64,000 nucleotides of DNA, taken from NCBI RefSeq assembly GCF_022647505.1, contig NZ_CP071409.1, positions 2,294,001 to 2,358,000 of the forward strand. Direction: 5' to 3'. Below the pieces are notes generated by a model. The model was not told where the DNA came from. It worked only from the letters and a program-made list of their open reading frames with translations, and did not search any database. Position 1 is the first letter of the stretch. Each line of letters opens with the position of its first letter. A program made the translations under genes and the position numbers. The DNA comes from [Pantoea] beijingensis (lineage in GTDB: Bacteria > Pseudomonadota > Gammaproteobacteria > Enterobacterales > Enterobacteriaceae). Shown here in pieces: positions 38,240 through 47,748 of this stretch.

Positions 38240-38464
38240 TTAATTCCCGACCTGTGACATATCTTTAATGTCAGATTGGTTTATCTGCTGCTCTTTGCCC
38301 GAAGCATCCGTGTAAGTGATCATACCGGTATCTTTGTCCACCTGCGGTTTGCCTTCCACTACGATGGTGCGTCCATCATTCGTGTGCATTACATGGTCGT
38401 TAGCACAGCCCGCCAGTAACAAGCCGATAGCAATGGTTGATGCAGCCAATATTGTCTTTTTCAT
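38240..38464 (-). CDS. YgdI/YgdR-family small lipoprotein
   Basis: This 74-residue lipoprotein has signal peptide MKKTILAASTIAIGLLLAGC with lipobox LAGC, followed by an SH3-like DUF903 domain: HTNDGRTIVVEGKPQVDKDTGMITYTD, then GKEQQINQSDIKDM. Such proteins sit in the periplasmic face of a membrane; their function is unknown. The start is the ATG at 38464, preceded by GGAGT; an ATG 12 bases farther upstream has no ribosome site. Confidence 0.9.
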   Translation of the reverse strand: MKKTILAASTIAIGLLLAGCANDHVMHTNDGRTIVVEGKPQVDKDTGMITYTDASGKEQQINQSDIKDMSQVGN

Positions 38465-38741
38465 GTGCGACTCCATATTTTCAGGTCCGTGATAAGGTTT
38501 AGCACAAGGTTAATGACTAACCGTCCGATTTTTTAGGGATTAGTGCGTATCGTTAACCTTTACAGATTTCTCTGAAGCGAAAAAAAAGCGGAATTGCAGC
38601 AGAGATACGCTCTCAGTCAGCTCTGACACTGATTCAGTATAGGGGTCACCAACAACAGAGGGGTACACTTAGTGCAGTAATGCTAAAGAATAAGGCCCGG
38701 AAAGGGCCAAATAATGAAAATAAGGTCGCGTTGCGAAAATA

Positions 38742-38966
38742 TTATTGCGCTGCGACTTCAGCAGCTACCAGCATCAACGCAAGCCCTGCATCCTCAGCCT
38801 CATACTGGGCCATGACCTGCCTGATAGAAGCGATACAGGCGCTAACGCGCTGCTTTTGTGCCTCCGGCAATGAGGCTATGGCATTTTGTATGATCATCAG
38901 GCTCGCGTCTTCTTCTTTCATCCGGGAATGTCCTCGTAAATTTTCAATGATTTTAACGACAAGCAT
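38742..38966 (-). CDS. Small hypothetical acidic helical protein
   Basis: The frame encodes 74 residues, or 59 from an internal ATG at 38921. The core is SLMIIQNAIASLPEAQKQRVSACIASIRQVMAQYEAEDAGLALMLVAAEVAAQ, a pattern found in unnamed small enterobacterial and phage proteins (a helix-turn-helix-like hairpin followed by GLALxLVAAE). Both starts have a GAGG-like site. There is no recognised function. It stands alone between two small lipoprotein genes. Confidence 0.6.
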   Translation of the reverse strand: MLVVKIIENLRGHSRMKEEDASLMIIQNAIASLPEAQKQRVSACIASIRQVMAQYEAEDAGLALMLVAAEVAAQ

Positions 38967-39203
38967 ACCGTCAACCTCAGGTTGTCGTCATGCTTTATAC
39001 CCTAAATAGTTAGGGTGACAACAACTCAGTAGCTGGTGGGCGGATGCGCATTGATGATCCGAAGGCGCGCACGCAAAGCTTCAGGCATCACAAGCACTCC
39101 CGATTATCCTTATTGCCATAGAAATCATCGCGTGATCGCCATCCATTTATCCGCTACGCTTACATGTGGTTCAAACGCTGGCAGGTTAAGGGAGAGTAAC
39201 ATC

Positions 39204-39539
39204 ATGCGAAGATTGCGGGCCATCATTCTGGCTGGTTCACTGGCGTTAGTAGCCTGCTCATCTGATTATCGCGGCAAGGAATGCACAGGAAAAATAGAAA
39301 ACCTGCAGGGGCAGCCTCTTGGTGAAACGCGGGCAAAAATCATCGACCGCTTTACCTCCTTTACCATCACCAGTGACGGGGGCAACGTTGACAGTGGCCC
39401 ATTGCACAGCAAAGACAGAAGACTGTATTTCCCCTCCGCCGTGACACAAGAAGGTTTTTATGCACAGCGACTGTCAGACCAGCAATTTGGTCTGATTAAC
39501 GCGCCGAAGAATCAGGTCATTATTTATACATGTCACTGA
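39204..39539 (+). CDS. Small putative lipoprotein
   Basis: This 111-residue protein starts at the ATG at 39204 (GAGAG upstream). MRRLRAIILAGSLALVACSS is a lipoprotein signal with Cys18. The mature part is beta-rich, with ECTGKIENLQGQPLGETRAKII and FTSFTITSDGG, and one further Cys at the end (YTCH) that could pair with the Cys in KECTG. I do not recognise the family. The frame is open upstream, but those codons lack a ribosome site. Confidence 0.75.
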   Translation: MRRLRAIILAGSLALVACSSDYRGKECTGKIENLQGQPLGETRAKIIDRFTSFTITSDGGNVDSGPLHSKDRRLYFPSAVTQEGFYAQRLSDQQFGLINAPKNQVIIYTCH

Positions 39540-39674
39540 TATCTCTACGCCATAACAACTCTGGACTTCAGCAAGCGAGGAAAGGTAATAAGTTACGTAG
39601 GTGAGGATTTAAACCACACGCAATTTGTAGCAGTGCCTATACTCAAAGTAATTTCCATAGTGACACGGTGATTT

Positions 39675-39971
39675 ATGTTATGGCTTGAGCAAGGACTTTA
39701 TTTAAAAGTGAACCAGCTTGAAAATGGACCGCGCCCTCTCCCGCTACAAAGTGGTTTTAATGGCGAGACTGCTTACCGGGTTTTAGGCTGTTTTAACCCG
39801 TCAGAAACTTCGGACGCGTATTACATTCTGTCTAACGATCGTGATGAAATTTGGTTTATTTGCAACCGTCATTTGCGCACCGTTGCCCTGACACAACATA
39901 CGTGCGAATTCAGAATACCGCTCACCTCTACGCTTCCTTCAAGCGGGGATACCGGTGTGCGGTTCATGTAA
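39675..39971 (+). CDS. Hypothetical protein
   Basis: This is a 98-residue protein with no signal peptide and no membrane segment. Its beta-rich sequence includes LYLKVNQLENGPRPLPLQ, AYRVLGCFNPSETSDAYYILSNDRDEIWFICNRHLRTVAL. It resembles short, uncharacterised enterobacterial proteins; no function can be assigned. The ribosome site is weak. The amino-acid composition looks like a real protein rather than a shadow. Confidence 0.6.
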   Translation: MLWLEQGLYLKVNQLENGPRPLPLQSGFNGETAYRVLGCFNPSETSDAYYILSNDRDEIWFICNRHLRTVALTQHTCEFRIPLTSTLPSSGDTGVRFM

Positions 39972-40257
39972 CGCAATGGATAATACCCTGCTCACAGGTG
40001 TCTGACGCGTTCCGGTGCCGGTTGGTGATGAACGATCATGCCAGATTTGCAAAAGATGCATACTGCACCATGAGGATTTTTAGCGGAAGAATCAAATCGG
40101 GAGAGGCGGTATTGGTTGCCGTGACAGCACGGACACTTGAATTTTAACGTTAAGATAAAGAACCTTCTTTTTTTGTCTATAGTGCAACCACACTACCATG
40201 CTTGCAGCCCTGCGTCTGTTTTATTTCGTTTAACATGATGCGCCGGGGCGAGGTCAC

Positions 40258-40983
40258 TCATACCAATTTGACCTGTTTGAACGTGCTTAATACGGCATAA
40301 AGCGCCATGCATAGTAGCCCTCCGCCAATTAATATCAGGAAAAAGAAACCAATTAAATGATAGAGCCAGATCCCTGCCACGCCCCCCATTAAGAATGAAA
40401 AAATGGTATAGCAATGGAGTTTTAGCCGCGCGATAAATGCCGGGGCCTCTTTAGGTGATTCTTTACGTCGCAGAATATCAATTAACATTGCCAGCTCAAT
40501 ACCAATATCCGTAGCGGTTCCGGAAACATGGGTGGTGCGAACTCTGGCATTTGAAATCCGGGTAACAACCGCATTTTGCAATCCCATCAGAAAACTCAGA
40601 CTCAAAATCAATATCTCACCCGCAGATTCTGGTTGGAACCAGAATTCAACGACACCCAAAGCAATCAGTGCAAGCGCTTCAAGGATAATATTGACGGCAT
40701 AAATTGCACGTATGCCTCTTCGTCTTCCTGCGTTAATAACCATGGTTGAGACGGCGGCACCTGCAATGAAAAAGCAGACAATGAGGAGGAAGAATATCCC
40801 GGCATGACCATAGAAACGAGCGAGCTTATCTGATAACAACGAGACATTTCCTGTCATGTTGGCAGAAAAAAAACCAACAATTTCAAATGCTACCGTATTT
40901 AATGCGCCAGCAACGATAGCCAGGATACAGGCAAGTTTGCTATCTGTATTAATTGAACGTGCGTCATCAACGCTGATCAGCAT
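40258..40983 (-). CDS. YoaK/DUF1275 family membrane protein
   Basis: This 241-residue inner-membrane protein has six or seven hydrophobic helices. The family motifs are AGALNTVAFEIVGFFSANMTGNVSLL, FLMGLQNAVVTRISNARVRTTHVSGTATDIGIELA and a basic loop (RRKESPK). DUF1275 proteins are predicted transporters of unknown substrate. The gene stands alone. Confidence 0.88.
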   Translation of the reverse strand: MLISVDDARSINTDSKLACILAIVAGALNTVAFEIVGFFSANMTGNVSLLSDKLARFYGHAGIFFLLIVCFFIAGAAVSTMVINAGRRRGIRAIYAVNIILEALALIALGVVEFWFQPESAGEILILSLSFLMGLQNAVVTRISNARVRTTHVSGTATDIGIELAMLIDILRRKESPKEAPAFIARLKLHCYTIFSFLMGGVAGIWLYHLIGFFFLILIGGGLLCMALYAVLSTFKQVKLV

Positions 40984-41334
40984 CAGGTAAACTTAACAAG
41001 AGGGGAAGATATCCGTATTTTCTGCTTATCCGCAGATAAATACAACCCGATGTGCCACCTGCTCCCCTCGCATTTGATAGCCTATCAGGGCGGATAACTC
41101 ACAGCCTGTTCCCTCGGCGTTGATTGTTACAGCCAATTCGAACCGGCCGTGCGGATCTGGCAGCCACGGCATGAGCTTGCTATTGCTAAGATGGCAGTCT
41201 GGTGAGCGGCGTGGAGGAAACAAGAAAAGCAATAACACAACCCTCATGACATTCTGAAACGGGCTGGTGCGCTCTTTAAAAGCAGGGGTTTATCTTTTTC
41301 ATCAAGTGCGGGCTTGTTAGCCCGCACTTTCGGA
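40984..41334. other. Intergenic region between DUF1275 and DUF1090 genes
   Basis: These 351 bases contain no gene I can support. A minus-strand frame at 41026-41247 is open but has atypical composition and no family match. The right end holds a hairpin that probably terminates the DUF1090 gene. Confidence 0.5.
41306..41327 (-). terminator. Hairpin after the DUF1090 gene
   Basis: GTGCGGGCT-TGTT-AGCCCGCAC is a perfect 9-base stem starting 8 bases 3' of the stop codon. The U-run on the minus strand is only two bases, so it is a weak intrinsic terminator. Confidence 0.55.
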
Positions 41335-41754
41335 TTATTTCAAGCGCTCGACATCAGCCTGAGATTGCTCAAGTTCAGATTTAGCAGTCTCTAACTTAAG
41401 TTTCTTCTCTTCAACTTTATGCGTTTTTTTTGTAATTTTATCGGCGCGTCCGTCTGTCTTAGCCACATCCAGCTCGTGTTCAGCCTCTTGCAGCTCCAGT
41501 TCGGCTTTTTTTACCTTTTGTTCGTGTTTCGTTGCTTTTTCAGCAGCACGATTGGCTTGCCGCTCATCAGTACAGAATGTTTTTACCTGGCCCAGCGCCG
41601 TGTTTAATCGCGCAACCTCAGCGGTATTACCACTATTTTTTGCTATTTCAAGTTTTCCACTAATATCAGAAACCTGTTCTGAACATGAGTCGGTTGCAGC
41701 AAAACTGCCGCAGGAGAACGTAGCCAAGATAAACGTCAATGCAATTTTTTTCAT
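41335..41754 (-). CDS. DUF1090 (YqjC-like) periplasmic protein
   Basis: This 139-residue protein has a signal peptide (MKKIALTFILATFSCGSFAA), two Cys in the mature N-terminal part (DSCSEQ and KTFCTDE) likely joined by a disulphide, and a long charged coiled coil rich in Lys and Glu (about 70-139). This is the YqjC/DUF1090 layout; E. coli YqjC is linked to acid/alkaline growth but has no defined biochemistry. It stands alone. Confidence 0.88.
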   Translation of the reverse strand: MKKIALTFILATFSCGSFAATDSCSEQVSDISGKLEIAKNSGNTAEVARLNTALGQVKTFCTDERQANRAAEKATKHEQKVKKAELELQEAEHELDVAKTDGRADKITKKTHKVEEKKLKLETAKSELEQSQADVERLK

Positions 41755-42211
41755 TTTGTAGCGTCCATGTTAATTAATCTTATACTATTCAAAATAGCAA
41801 TGAATTATATTCTGCCCATTTAAAAAATCAAGGATCATGATAATAAGCATCTGGTAAAAGTTAAAAAGTCAGGGAAATAAAAGACGGAGACAGAGGGTTA
41901 ACGTTGATAATAATTAAGAAGTTTCTCAGAAATAAGGAATGAATAGAATAAATGTTAGGTTAGTTTGTATCTTTCTGAATAAAACCCTGAAGAGAAATAA
42001 TTTGTTCCGTGCGTTTTTAATAAGTTACTCATAACATTCACCCATAATGGCTAGTGAAACCGGGTTTCAAGGACTCCGGTAGTGATTATCCACCGGAGTC
42101 CTTGAAAGTTAACGCTTTGAACTGTTCATTAAGATAATATCATGAGATATAACACTCTCAGTAGAAACAGAAAACCAAGAATATCACCTTGATTTAATTT
42201 ATTTTTTTATC
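41755..42211. other. AT-rich intergenic region with a long inverted repeat
   Basis: This is a 457-base gap without a gene. It is AT-rich except for the perfect 16-base inverted repeat at 42065-42107. I found no promoter that stands out. Confidence 0.6.
42065..42107. repeat. Perfect 16-base inverted repeat
   Basis: TTTCAAGGACTCCGGT (42065-42080) and its exact reverse complement (42092-42107) flank an 11-base loop. No U-run follows on either strand, so it is not a standard intrinsic terminator. It lies 104 bases 3' of the YagU-like gene. Confidence 0.85.
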
Positions 42212-42739
42212 TTACGATTGAAATTCAGGATCGGATTTTTTGGTCATGCGATTTCTGATATCTCTGCGGAAGACTTCAATAGTCCACATCCACAGGATAT
42301 GCCCCAGCGTTTCAGAAAATAGCTCAGCAGATGGCAGATCCCACATCGGTGGTGCCCAGCCGCCTAACGGCAGTACGATTCCATGAAATACGACGGTGAC
42401 GACCAGAGCAAACAATACACCCTGCCACAGTTTTATTTTCGGAAAAATCTCCGCAACGAAACAGTAAAACATCGCGAATACAATTGAAAAAAGATGGTGA
42501 ACACCCGCAACACCCCAATTAACAACGTGCCCGGAATAGTGGTAAACCAGATCGCTGGTTTTTATGCCTAAATCGTTGAGCATTTCCATGGGCGGAATGG
42601 CCCGGTCCGGCGTCCTTGGCGGTAGTGGGTTTTCTGTACCCCACTTTACGAAACTCGATATGTTTCCGCCAATAAATCCCGCAAATAAAGCAACACCATA
42701 ATTGCGTGCGCTTTTCTTGGTTGTTGTAAATAATTCCAT
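42212..42739 (-). CDS. yagU: YagU/DUF1440 family inner-membrane protein
   Basis: This 175-residue protein follows E. coli YagU: YGVALFAGFIGGNISSFVKWGTENPLPPRTP, then YHYSGHVVNWGVAGVHHLFSIVFAMFYCFVAEIFPKIKLWQG, LPLGGWAPPMWDLP and FSETLGHILWMWTIEVFRRDIRNRMT. YagU is an inner-membrane protein linked to acid resistance in E. coli. It is about 30 residues shorter than the E. coli protein, mainly in the first loop, where a segment is missing. The start has a GGGA-like site. Confidence 0.9.
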   Translation of the reverse strand: MELFTTTKKSARNYGVALFAGFIGGNISSFVKWGTENPLPPRTPDRAIPPMEMLNDLGIKTSDLVYHYSGHVVNWGVAGVHHLFSIVFAMFYCFVAEIFPKIKLWQGVLFALVVTVVFHGIVLPLGGWAPPMWDLPSAELFSETLGHILWMWTIEVFRRDIRNRMTKKSDPEFQS

Positions 42740-42920
42740 GATTAAAGCATCCCTTTTTATGTTTCACCCAAACAGTAAAGGAGAAATGCTTAATCGTCAG
42801 CAAGAAAAATGTAACATATGTTATTATAACCCACATTACGAATTGCATGCGCGTCACAGGCATAATCATGCTGAACACGCCGCGGTCACCGACAAAGCAG
42901 TGAAGCGTTTTTAAACCCAT

Positions 42921-42944
42921 AAAAAAGGGAGCCCGCAGGCTCCC
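42921..42944 (-). terminator. Terminator after icd
   Basis: On the minus strand GGGAGCC-TGCG-GGCTCCC is followed by TTTTTT. It starts 26 bases after the icd stop codon. Confidence 0.93.
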
Positions 42945-42969
42945 GTTGTCACATCATCAGCAAAGCTGA

Positions 42970-44220
42970 TTACATGTGTTTAATCATTGCGTCGCCAAAC
43001 TCTGAGGATTTCAGCAATTTAGCGCCATCCATCAGACGTTCGAAGTCATAGGTCACGGTCTTGGCAGCAATAGCGCCTTCCATGCCTTTAACAATCAGGT
43101 CAGCCGCTTCGAACCAGCCCATGTGACGCAGCATCATTTCTGCAGACAGAATGACGGAACCTGGGTTCACTTTATCCTGGCCTGCATACTTAGGTGCTGT
43201 ACCGTGGGTCGCTTCAAACAGCGCACATTCGTCACCGATGTTTGCGCCTGGTGCAATACCGATACCACCAACCTGTGCCGCCAGGGCATCAGAAATGTAG
43301 TCACCATTCAGGTTCATACAGGCAATAACATCATATTCCGCAGGACGCAGCAGGATCTGTTGCAGGAAGGCATCGGCGATAACATCTTTAATGACTATCG
43401 CTTTACCGGTATTTGGGTTCTTGACCGACAGCCATGGACCACCATCAATCAATTCACCGCCAAACTCTTCTTTCGCCAGCTGGTAGCCCCAATCTTTAAA
43501 GGCACCTTCGGTGAACTTCATAATGTTGCCTTTGTGCACCAGGGTCACGGAGTCACGATCGTTGGTGATCGCATACTCAATCGCCGCACGCACCAGGCGT
43601 TTTGTCCCTTCTTCGGAGCAAGGCTTAATACCAATACCGCACTGCTCAGGGAAACGAATTTTCGTTACGCCCATTTCGTCTTTCAGGAATTTGATGACTT
43701 TGTCTGCTTCTGCAGAACCCGCTTTCCATTCGATACCCGCATAGATATCTTCTGAGTTTTCGCGGAAAATCACCATATCAGTTTCTTCAGGACGTTTAAC
43801 CGGGCTTGGGGTGCCCTGATAGTAACGAACCGGACGCAGACAGATGTAGAGGTCGAGCTGCTGACGCAGAGCCACGTTCAGAGAACGAATTCCGCCACCG
43901 ACTGGCGTTGTCAGAGGGCCTTTGATCGCAACGCGGTATTCTTTGATCAGTTCGAGGGTTTCTTCTGGCAGCCAAACATCCGGGCCGTACAGCTGGGTGG
44001 ATTTCTCACCGGTGTAAATTTCCATCCAGGAAATTTTTCGCTCGCCGTTGTAGGCCTTCTGCACAGCGGCATCAACAACTTTGATCATCACGGGTGAAAC
44101 ATCAACACCAATGCCATCACCTTCGATGTAAGGAATGACCGGGTTGTTCGGAACAACCAGTTTTCCCTGATCCAGGGTGATTTTTTGACCTTCCGCCGGA
44201 ACAACTACTTTGCTTTCCAT
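42970..44220 (-). CDS. icd: NADP-dependent isocitrate dehydrogenase
   Basis: This TCA-cycle enzyme converts isocitrate and NADP+ to 2-oxoglutarate, CO2 and NADPH. The 416 residues are collinear with E. coli Icd. Ser113 in [12 protein letters not shown] is the residue phosphorylated by AceK to divert flux to the glyoxylate shunt. The metal and substrate site includes [17 protein letters not shown], and NADP specificity comes from [18 protein letters not shown]. The 3' end of icd is a known phage integration site in E. coli; no phage sequence follows here. It is divergent from rluE. Confidence 0.98.
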   Translation of the reverse strand: MESKVVVPAEGQKITLDQGKLVVPNNPVIPYIEGDGIGVDVSPVMIKVVDAAVQKAYNGERKISWMEIYTGEKSTQLYGPDVWLPEETLELIKEYRVAIKGPLTTPVGGGIRSLNVALRQQLDLYICLRPVRYYQGTPSPVKRPEETDMVIFRENSEDIYAGIEWKAGSAEADKVIKFLKDEMGVTKIRFPEQCGIGIKPCSEEGTKRLVRAAIEYAITNDRDSVTLVHKGNIMKFTEGAFKDWGYQLAKEEFGGELIDGGPWLSVKNPNTGKAIVIKDVIADAFLQQILLRPAEYDVIACMNLNGDYISDALAAQVGGIGIAPGANIGDECALFEATHGTAPKYAGQDKVNPGSVILSAEMMLRHMGWFEAADLIVKGMEGAIAAKTVTYDFERLMDGAKLLKSSEFGDAMIKHM

Positions 44221-44322
44221 TAACCTCTCCTTCGAGCGCTTTTTTTGTTAATGATTTGTAAGATGCGGGTCAATACTACTTGAATATTCCCCCCGCGCCA
44301 ATCATCTCGGTTTTGCGTTATA

Positions 44323-44973
44323 ATGCGCTTATTGTCACAAACTGCAAAGACCATGCATAAAACTCTCGTTAAAAATCACCGCGTTAAACGATTCAGCCGC
44401 CCCGCAGCCGCCAAAGAGCCGCGGCGGGTCATTATTTTTAACAAACCTTTTGATGTCCTGCCGCAATTTACCGACGAAGCAGGACGCACAACGTTGAAAG
44501 ATTTTATCCCGATTCATAGCGTCTACGCGGCTGGCCGGCTGGACCGCGACAGTGAAGGTCTGATGGTGTTAACCAATGATGGCGCGCTGCAGGCGCAACT
44601 GACGCAACCGGGCAAACGCACCGGGAAAATCTATTTTGTGCAAGTTGAAGGAGTGCCGACTGATGCTCAACTTCAGCCATTACGCCGTGGAGTGACGCTA
44701 AAAGATGGCCCTACGCGACCAGCAGAAGTAGAACGCGTTGAAGCGCCCATCTGGCTCTGGCCACGCCACCCGCCTATTCGTGAACGGAAAGCGATCCCCA
44801 CCAGCTGGCTAAAAATTACGCTTTACGAAGGCAAAAACCGCCAGGTTCGTCGTATGACCGCGCATATTGGCTTCCCTACCCTGCGGTTAATCCGCTATGC
44901 GATGGCTGCGCTGACGCTCGACGATCTTTCTCCCGGAGAGTGGCGCGAAATTAGCTATCCAAACGAGAAGTGA
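44323..44973 (+). CDS. rluE: 23S rRNA pseudouridine(2457) synthase RluE
   Basis: This enzyme makes pseudouridine 2457 in the peptidyl-transferase region of 23S rRNA. The RsuA/RluB/E/F-type catalytic domain is seen in [15 protein letters not shown] and the catalytic Asp in [19 protein letters not shown], with [28 protein letters not shown] near the end. As usual for RluE there is no N-terminal S4 domain. An in-frame ATG at 44353 gives a 206-residue form; TATAAT at 44319-44324 overlaps the first ATG, so if that is the -10 box the later start is the real one. Confidence 0.94.
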   Translation: MRLLSQTAKTMHKTLVKNHRVKRFSRPAAAKEPRRVIIFNKPFDVLPQFTDEAGRTTLKDFIPIHSVYAAGRLDRDSEGLMVLTNDGALQAQLTQPGKRTGKIYFVQVEGVPTDAQLQPLRRGVTLKDGPTRPAEVERVEAPIWLWPRHPPIRERKAIPTSWLKITLYEGKNRQVRRMTAHIGFPTLRLIRYAMAALTLDDLSPGEWREISYPNEK

Positions 44974-45079
44974 TATCGACAGCTTCGCTGTCTCATAATG
45001 ACCCACGCATCACCCACCCCGTTTGATTGTAAAATGCGATAACCGGGCTACGGTGAGGCCACAAAGAGAAGGTGGAAAG

Positions 45080-45514
45080 ATGTTCAAACCTCACGTTACC
45101 GTTGCCTGCATTGTCCAGGCGGAAGGTTATTTGCTGGTGGTAGAGGAAACCGTTAACGGTCATGTTACCTGGAATCAACCAGCAGGTCATCTTGAGGCCA
45201 ATGAGACTCTACAGCAGGCGGCCAGCCGCGAACTGCGTGAAGAAACGGGGATTCAGGCTCCGCCACAACATTTTCTCGGCGTTCAGCAGTGGACGGCACC
45301 GGATAAAACCCCTTTCCTGCGCTTTTTGTTTTCACTGGATTTACCAAGTCGCTTGCCAACCGCGCCGCAGGATAGCGATATCGATTGCTGTTGGTGGTTA
45401 CTGCCGGAAGACATTATTCATGCGCCAAACCTGCGGTCATCGCTGGTTGCTGAAAGTATACGTATCTGGCAAAGCGGGATTCGCTATCCGCTGTCGCTGC
45501 TAAAAGCGTTTTAA
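45080..45514 (+). CDS. nudJ: Nudix phosphatase NudJ
   Basis: This 144-residue Nudix hydrolase has the full motif [23 protein letters not shown] (residues 36-58). E. coli NudJ hydrolyses HMP-pyrophosphate and nucleoside tri- and diphosphates. The N-terminus [23 protein letters not shown] and C-terminal [11 protein letters not shown] match the family. The ATG at 45080 is preceded by GGTGGAAAG; upstream in-frame codons lack a site. In E. coli it directly precedes mnmA, but here a patatin-like gene on the other strand separates the two. Confidence 0.95.
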   Translation: MFKPHVTVACIVQAEGYLLVVEETVNGHVTWNQPAGHLEANETLQQAASRELREETGIQAPPQHFLGVQQWTAPDKTPFLRFLFSLDLPSRLPTAPQDSDIDCCWWLLPEDIIHAPNLRSSLVAESIRIWQSGIRYPLSLLKAF

Positions 45515-45575
45515 TCTTTTAAAGCGGTGAAATCCCCCGCGCCGTCAAATAAGCGCGGGAGAGATGTGAAGGGAT

Positions 45576-47186
45576 TTATAAAGCGCCGGCAGTCACTAAT
45601 TCAGGGCACATTTTCCTGACTCGCTGGTCAAGTAACGACAGCGTGGTTTCGCTTCCCTGGCTATCGGTCGCTGAACGCCTGAAAAATGCCTGAATATCCT
45701 GGGCGTGAGTGTGAGCACTCCAGCAGGCCGCAATACGCACGAACTGCGTGGAACAGTCATCAAGGTGGTAGTTAGTCGGGACGTTGGCCACGGCTCTTGA
45801 TACTTGTTCTTTGCTGCTGAGTTGCTGATGACATCCTTCAGTATCTATCTTCAACTGACTGATATTCAGATCGATCGGTTTCATTGTTTTGATACTGATC
45901 CGCCTGACAACATTATCGCTGTTTTGGCTATCGCTCAGTTCCTGTACCACACTCCACAGGTCTTTTCGGAAACTATCGGCTCTAATTGACTGGATATCCG
46001 ATAGTCTTGATGGATCGCGCAACAACACTTTGAAGCGGTTAGTCTGATCGGCAAACACATCGCCCGTCGCGTTAAAAGGCAGACTGGCATCAAAATCAAG
46101 TATCAATGCCCGACGCTGCGGCGAGATAAGCAACTTACGGATAAACAGTTGTAGTAATGATTCAAGACCAGAGTTGTCGGTTACACCGCCATCCACAATA
46201 TGGAGAAGACGCTTTTTGTCATCATCAATCTGCCAGGCAACCGGCCCTAATGCCACAGGGAAAGAGCCGGATAGCGCGACGGCCTGCGCCAAACTGAAAT
46301 CTTCAGATTTCACCGAAATACGTCGCGTTGTATAGAAGCTGTCAAAGCCTTCGGGCGTTAAGGAGTCATCACGCTGACAGTTATAAATCCATTTATAGTA
46401 CATCGCATTGATATCCATACTCTTATTCATCGTAGCTTTGAATGAGTTCCGTAAGAAACCTTCAACATTCAGACAAAATTTTGAGCTGGGTATGGTGGTA
46501 ATAAGAAATCGGCGGCCGGTATCATAATGTGTGGTATTAAAAATCAGATATGGCGATTTACCGCTGGCCTGCAGGTCGTCCAAATCTTTTAACGTCATGC
46601 CATGCGTAATCTGCTGGTCAATCGTATTGCTCAAATTATTAACAAAACCAGAGAACGGATTAATGCTCAACAAGTTACGCTGCCAGTTAAAATTCATCGT
46701 TTCATGATACTGCTGGAAAAACTGCGTCATTGCGGGCGGAGGCGGGTCTGCCAGTAAGGAACCATAATTTCCGGGTCCTTTCAGGCTAAAGTAGGCCGAA
46801 GCGAATCCGCCTCCTGAGACGCTCGAAATATAGCTAATCGTATTGAGCAAGCTTTCTTGTTTATCAACGGCAGGTTGGTGCGGATCGGGAACGTTAACGG
46901 GGATGCTGCCGAGTAATTCAAACAGGTAAGACGCATAAAGCGCCGAGCGGTTTCCCCCACCGGATATCGCAACCCCTACCAGCGGGCGATAGGCTGGTAT
47001 ATTTTGCTCTTCTTCATTGGTTTGGTTACTCTGAAAAACGCTTGGCTGGCCTGACGTTAATTGCTTAGGAAAGTAACATGCGCTGCACAGCGCAGATAAC
47101 GCGCCGACCGCCACATAACGCAAGCTACGCTTTATTAAGTAAACGTTTATGATACTTCTCCCTAATTGGTGTTGGAATACCCGCAT
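45576..47186 (-). CDS. Patatin-like phospholipase, probable lipoprotein
   Basis: This 536-residue protein has a patatin-type acyl-hydrolase domain: an oxyanion-hole stretch GVAISGGGNRSALYASYLFELL (about 71-92), nucleophile Ser in SSVSGGGFASAYF (about 122-134) and catalytic Asp in IVDGGVTDNSGLES. The N-terminus has a basic, hydrophobic segment ending SALCSAC, a weak lipobox, so it is probably exported and lipid-anchored. The exact start is uncertain: the first ATG lacks a good site, and AGGGAGAA lies a few codons downstream. Alone, convergent with nudJ and divergent from mnmA, it interrupts the usual nudJ-mnmA order. The substrate is unknown. Confidence 0.82.
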   Translation of the reverse strand: MRVFQHQLGRSIINVYLIKRSLRYVAVGALSALCSACYFPKQLTSGQPSVFQSNQTNEEEQNIPAYRPLVGVAISGGGNRSALYASYLFELLGSIPVNVPDPHQPAVDKQESLLNTISYISSVSGGGFASAYFSLKGPGNYGSLLADPPPPAMTQFFQQYHETMNFNWQRNLLSINPFSGFVNNLSNTIDQQITHGMTLKDLDDLQASGKSPYLIFNTTHYDTGRRFLITTIPSSKFCLNVEGFLRNSFKATMNKSMDINAMYYKWIYNCQRDDSLTPEGFDSFYTTRRISVKSEDFSLAQAVALSGSFPVALGPVAWQIDDDKKRLLHIVDGGVTDNSGLESLLQLFIRKLLISPQRRALILDFDASLPFNATGDVFADQTNRFKVLLRDPSRLSDIQSIRADSFRKDLWSVVQELSDSQNSDNVVRRISIKTMKPIDLNISQLKIDTEGCHQQLSSKEQVSRAVANVPTNYHLDDCSTQFVRIAACWSAHTHAQDIQAFFRRSATDSQGSETTLSLLDQRVRKMCPELVTAGAL

Positions 47187-47748
47187 TTATTCGAATTGCC
47201 ATTAAGGAGACATTTGTACAGGCGCAGGCCAGCTTCTGTCAGAGTTAAGGACAAGTCGAAAAAACAAATAAATACCCTAACTCATCCAGGTTGCATCAGA
47301 GTGAAAGTGAAAGACAAACCGCTGGCGGTTGGAATAGTGCTTGCGCTGCCCCACAGGCACACTTTCCCAACGAACCTGAGCAGATCGGGGATCACTTTCA
47401 ATAAAGATGCAGCATGAAATATGGCAGGTATCAGGCGTGCCGAGCCGCGCTCAGCAAGCGTGGATAAGATACTAATGCGGTGAAATCCAATAATATAAGA
47501 AAAATCTGTGTTACTGAACCTTCCATATTTTATCCAGATGCAGTCATAGCCCACCGCTATTTTCCACCATGATTCAACCGGTTAGCGCCATAAAAAACGA
47601 TACTTTCGCATCTGTGACCTTATACATTTTCTGTGCCACGCATAGAACGGCGCCATTAAAGGGATATCACCACCAGCAACAAAGTCGCACCCATGCATTA
47701 CGCATGCTAGAATATGCCGCCTGTTTTATTCCTTATCGTGAGTGTGTC
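47187..47748. other. Intergenic region upstream of mnmA
   Basis: These 562 bases lie between the divergent patatin-like gene and mnmA. A short plus-strand frame (about 47300-47417) and an open extension of mnmA are present, but neither has a ribosome site or a recognisable motif. It presumably contains promoters for both neighbours and may be debris from the insertion of the patatin-like gene. Confidence 0.5.

Noticed and set aside
38694..38708. GGCCC/GGGCC hairpin after the small gene at 38742
   Set aside because: The 5-base stem and poor U-run are below what I would call a terminator.
39851..40147. 98-codon plus-strand open frame
   Set aside because: Its first part is a shifted reading of the better-supported gene at 39675 and the rest has no motif or ribosome site.
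41026..41247. 73-codon minus-strand open frame
   Set aside because: It has no convincing ribosome site, an unusual composition and no recognisable motif; it is treated as chance.
42970..44220. Prophage insertion at the icd 3' end, a known attachment site
   Set aside because: The gene ends normally with its terminator and is followed by a yagU-like gene; no integrase or duplicated icd tail is present.
47569..47748. 60-codon N-terminal extension of MnmA
   Set aside because: The extension has no counterpart in the MnmA family and no ribosome site; homology starts at the ATG at 47749.
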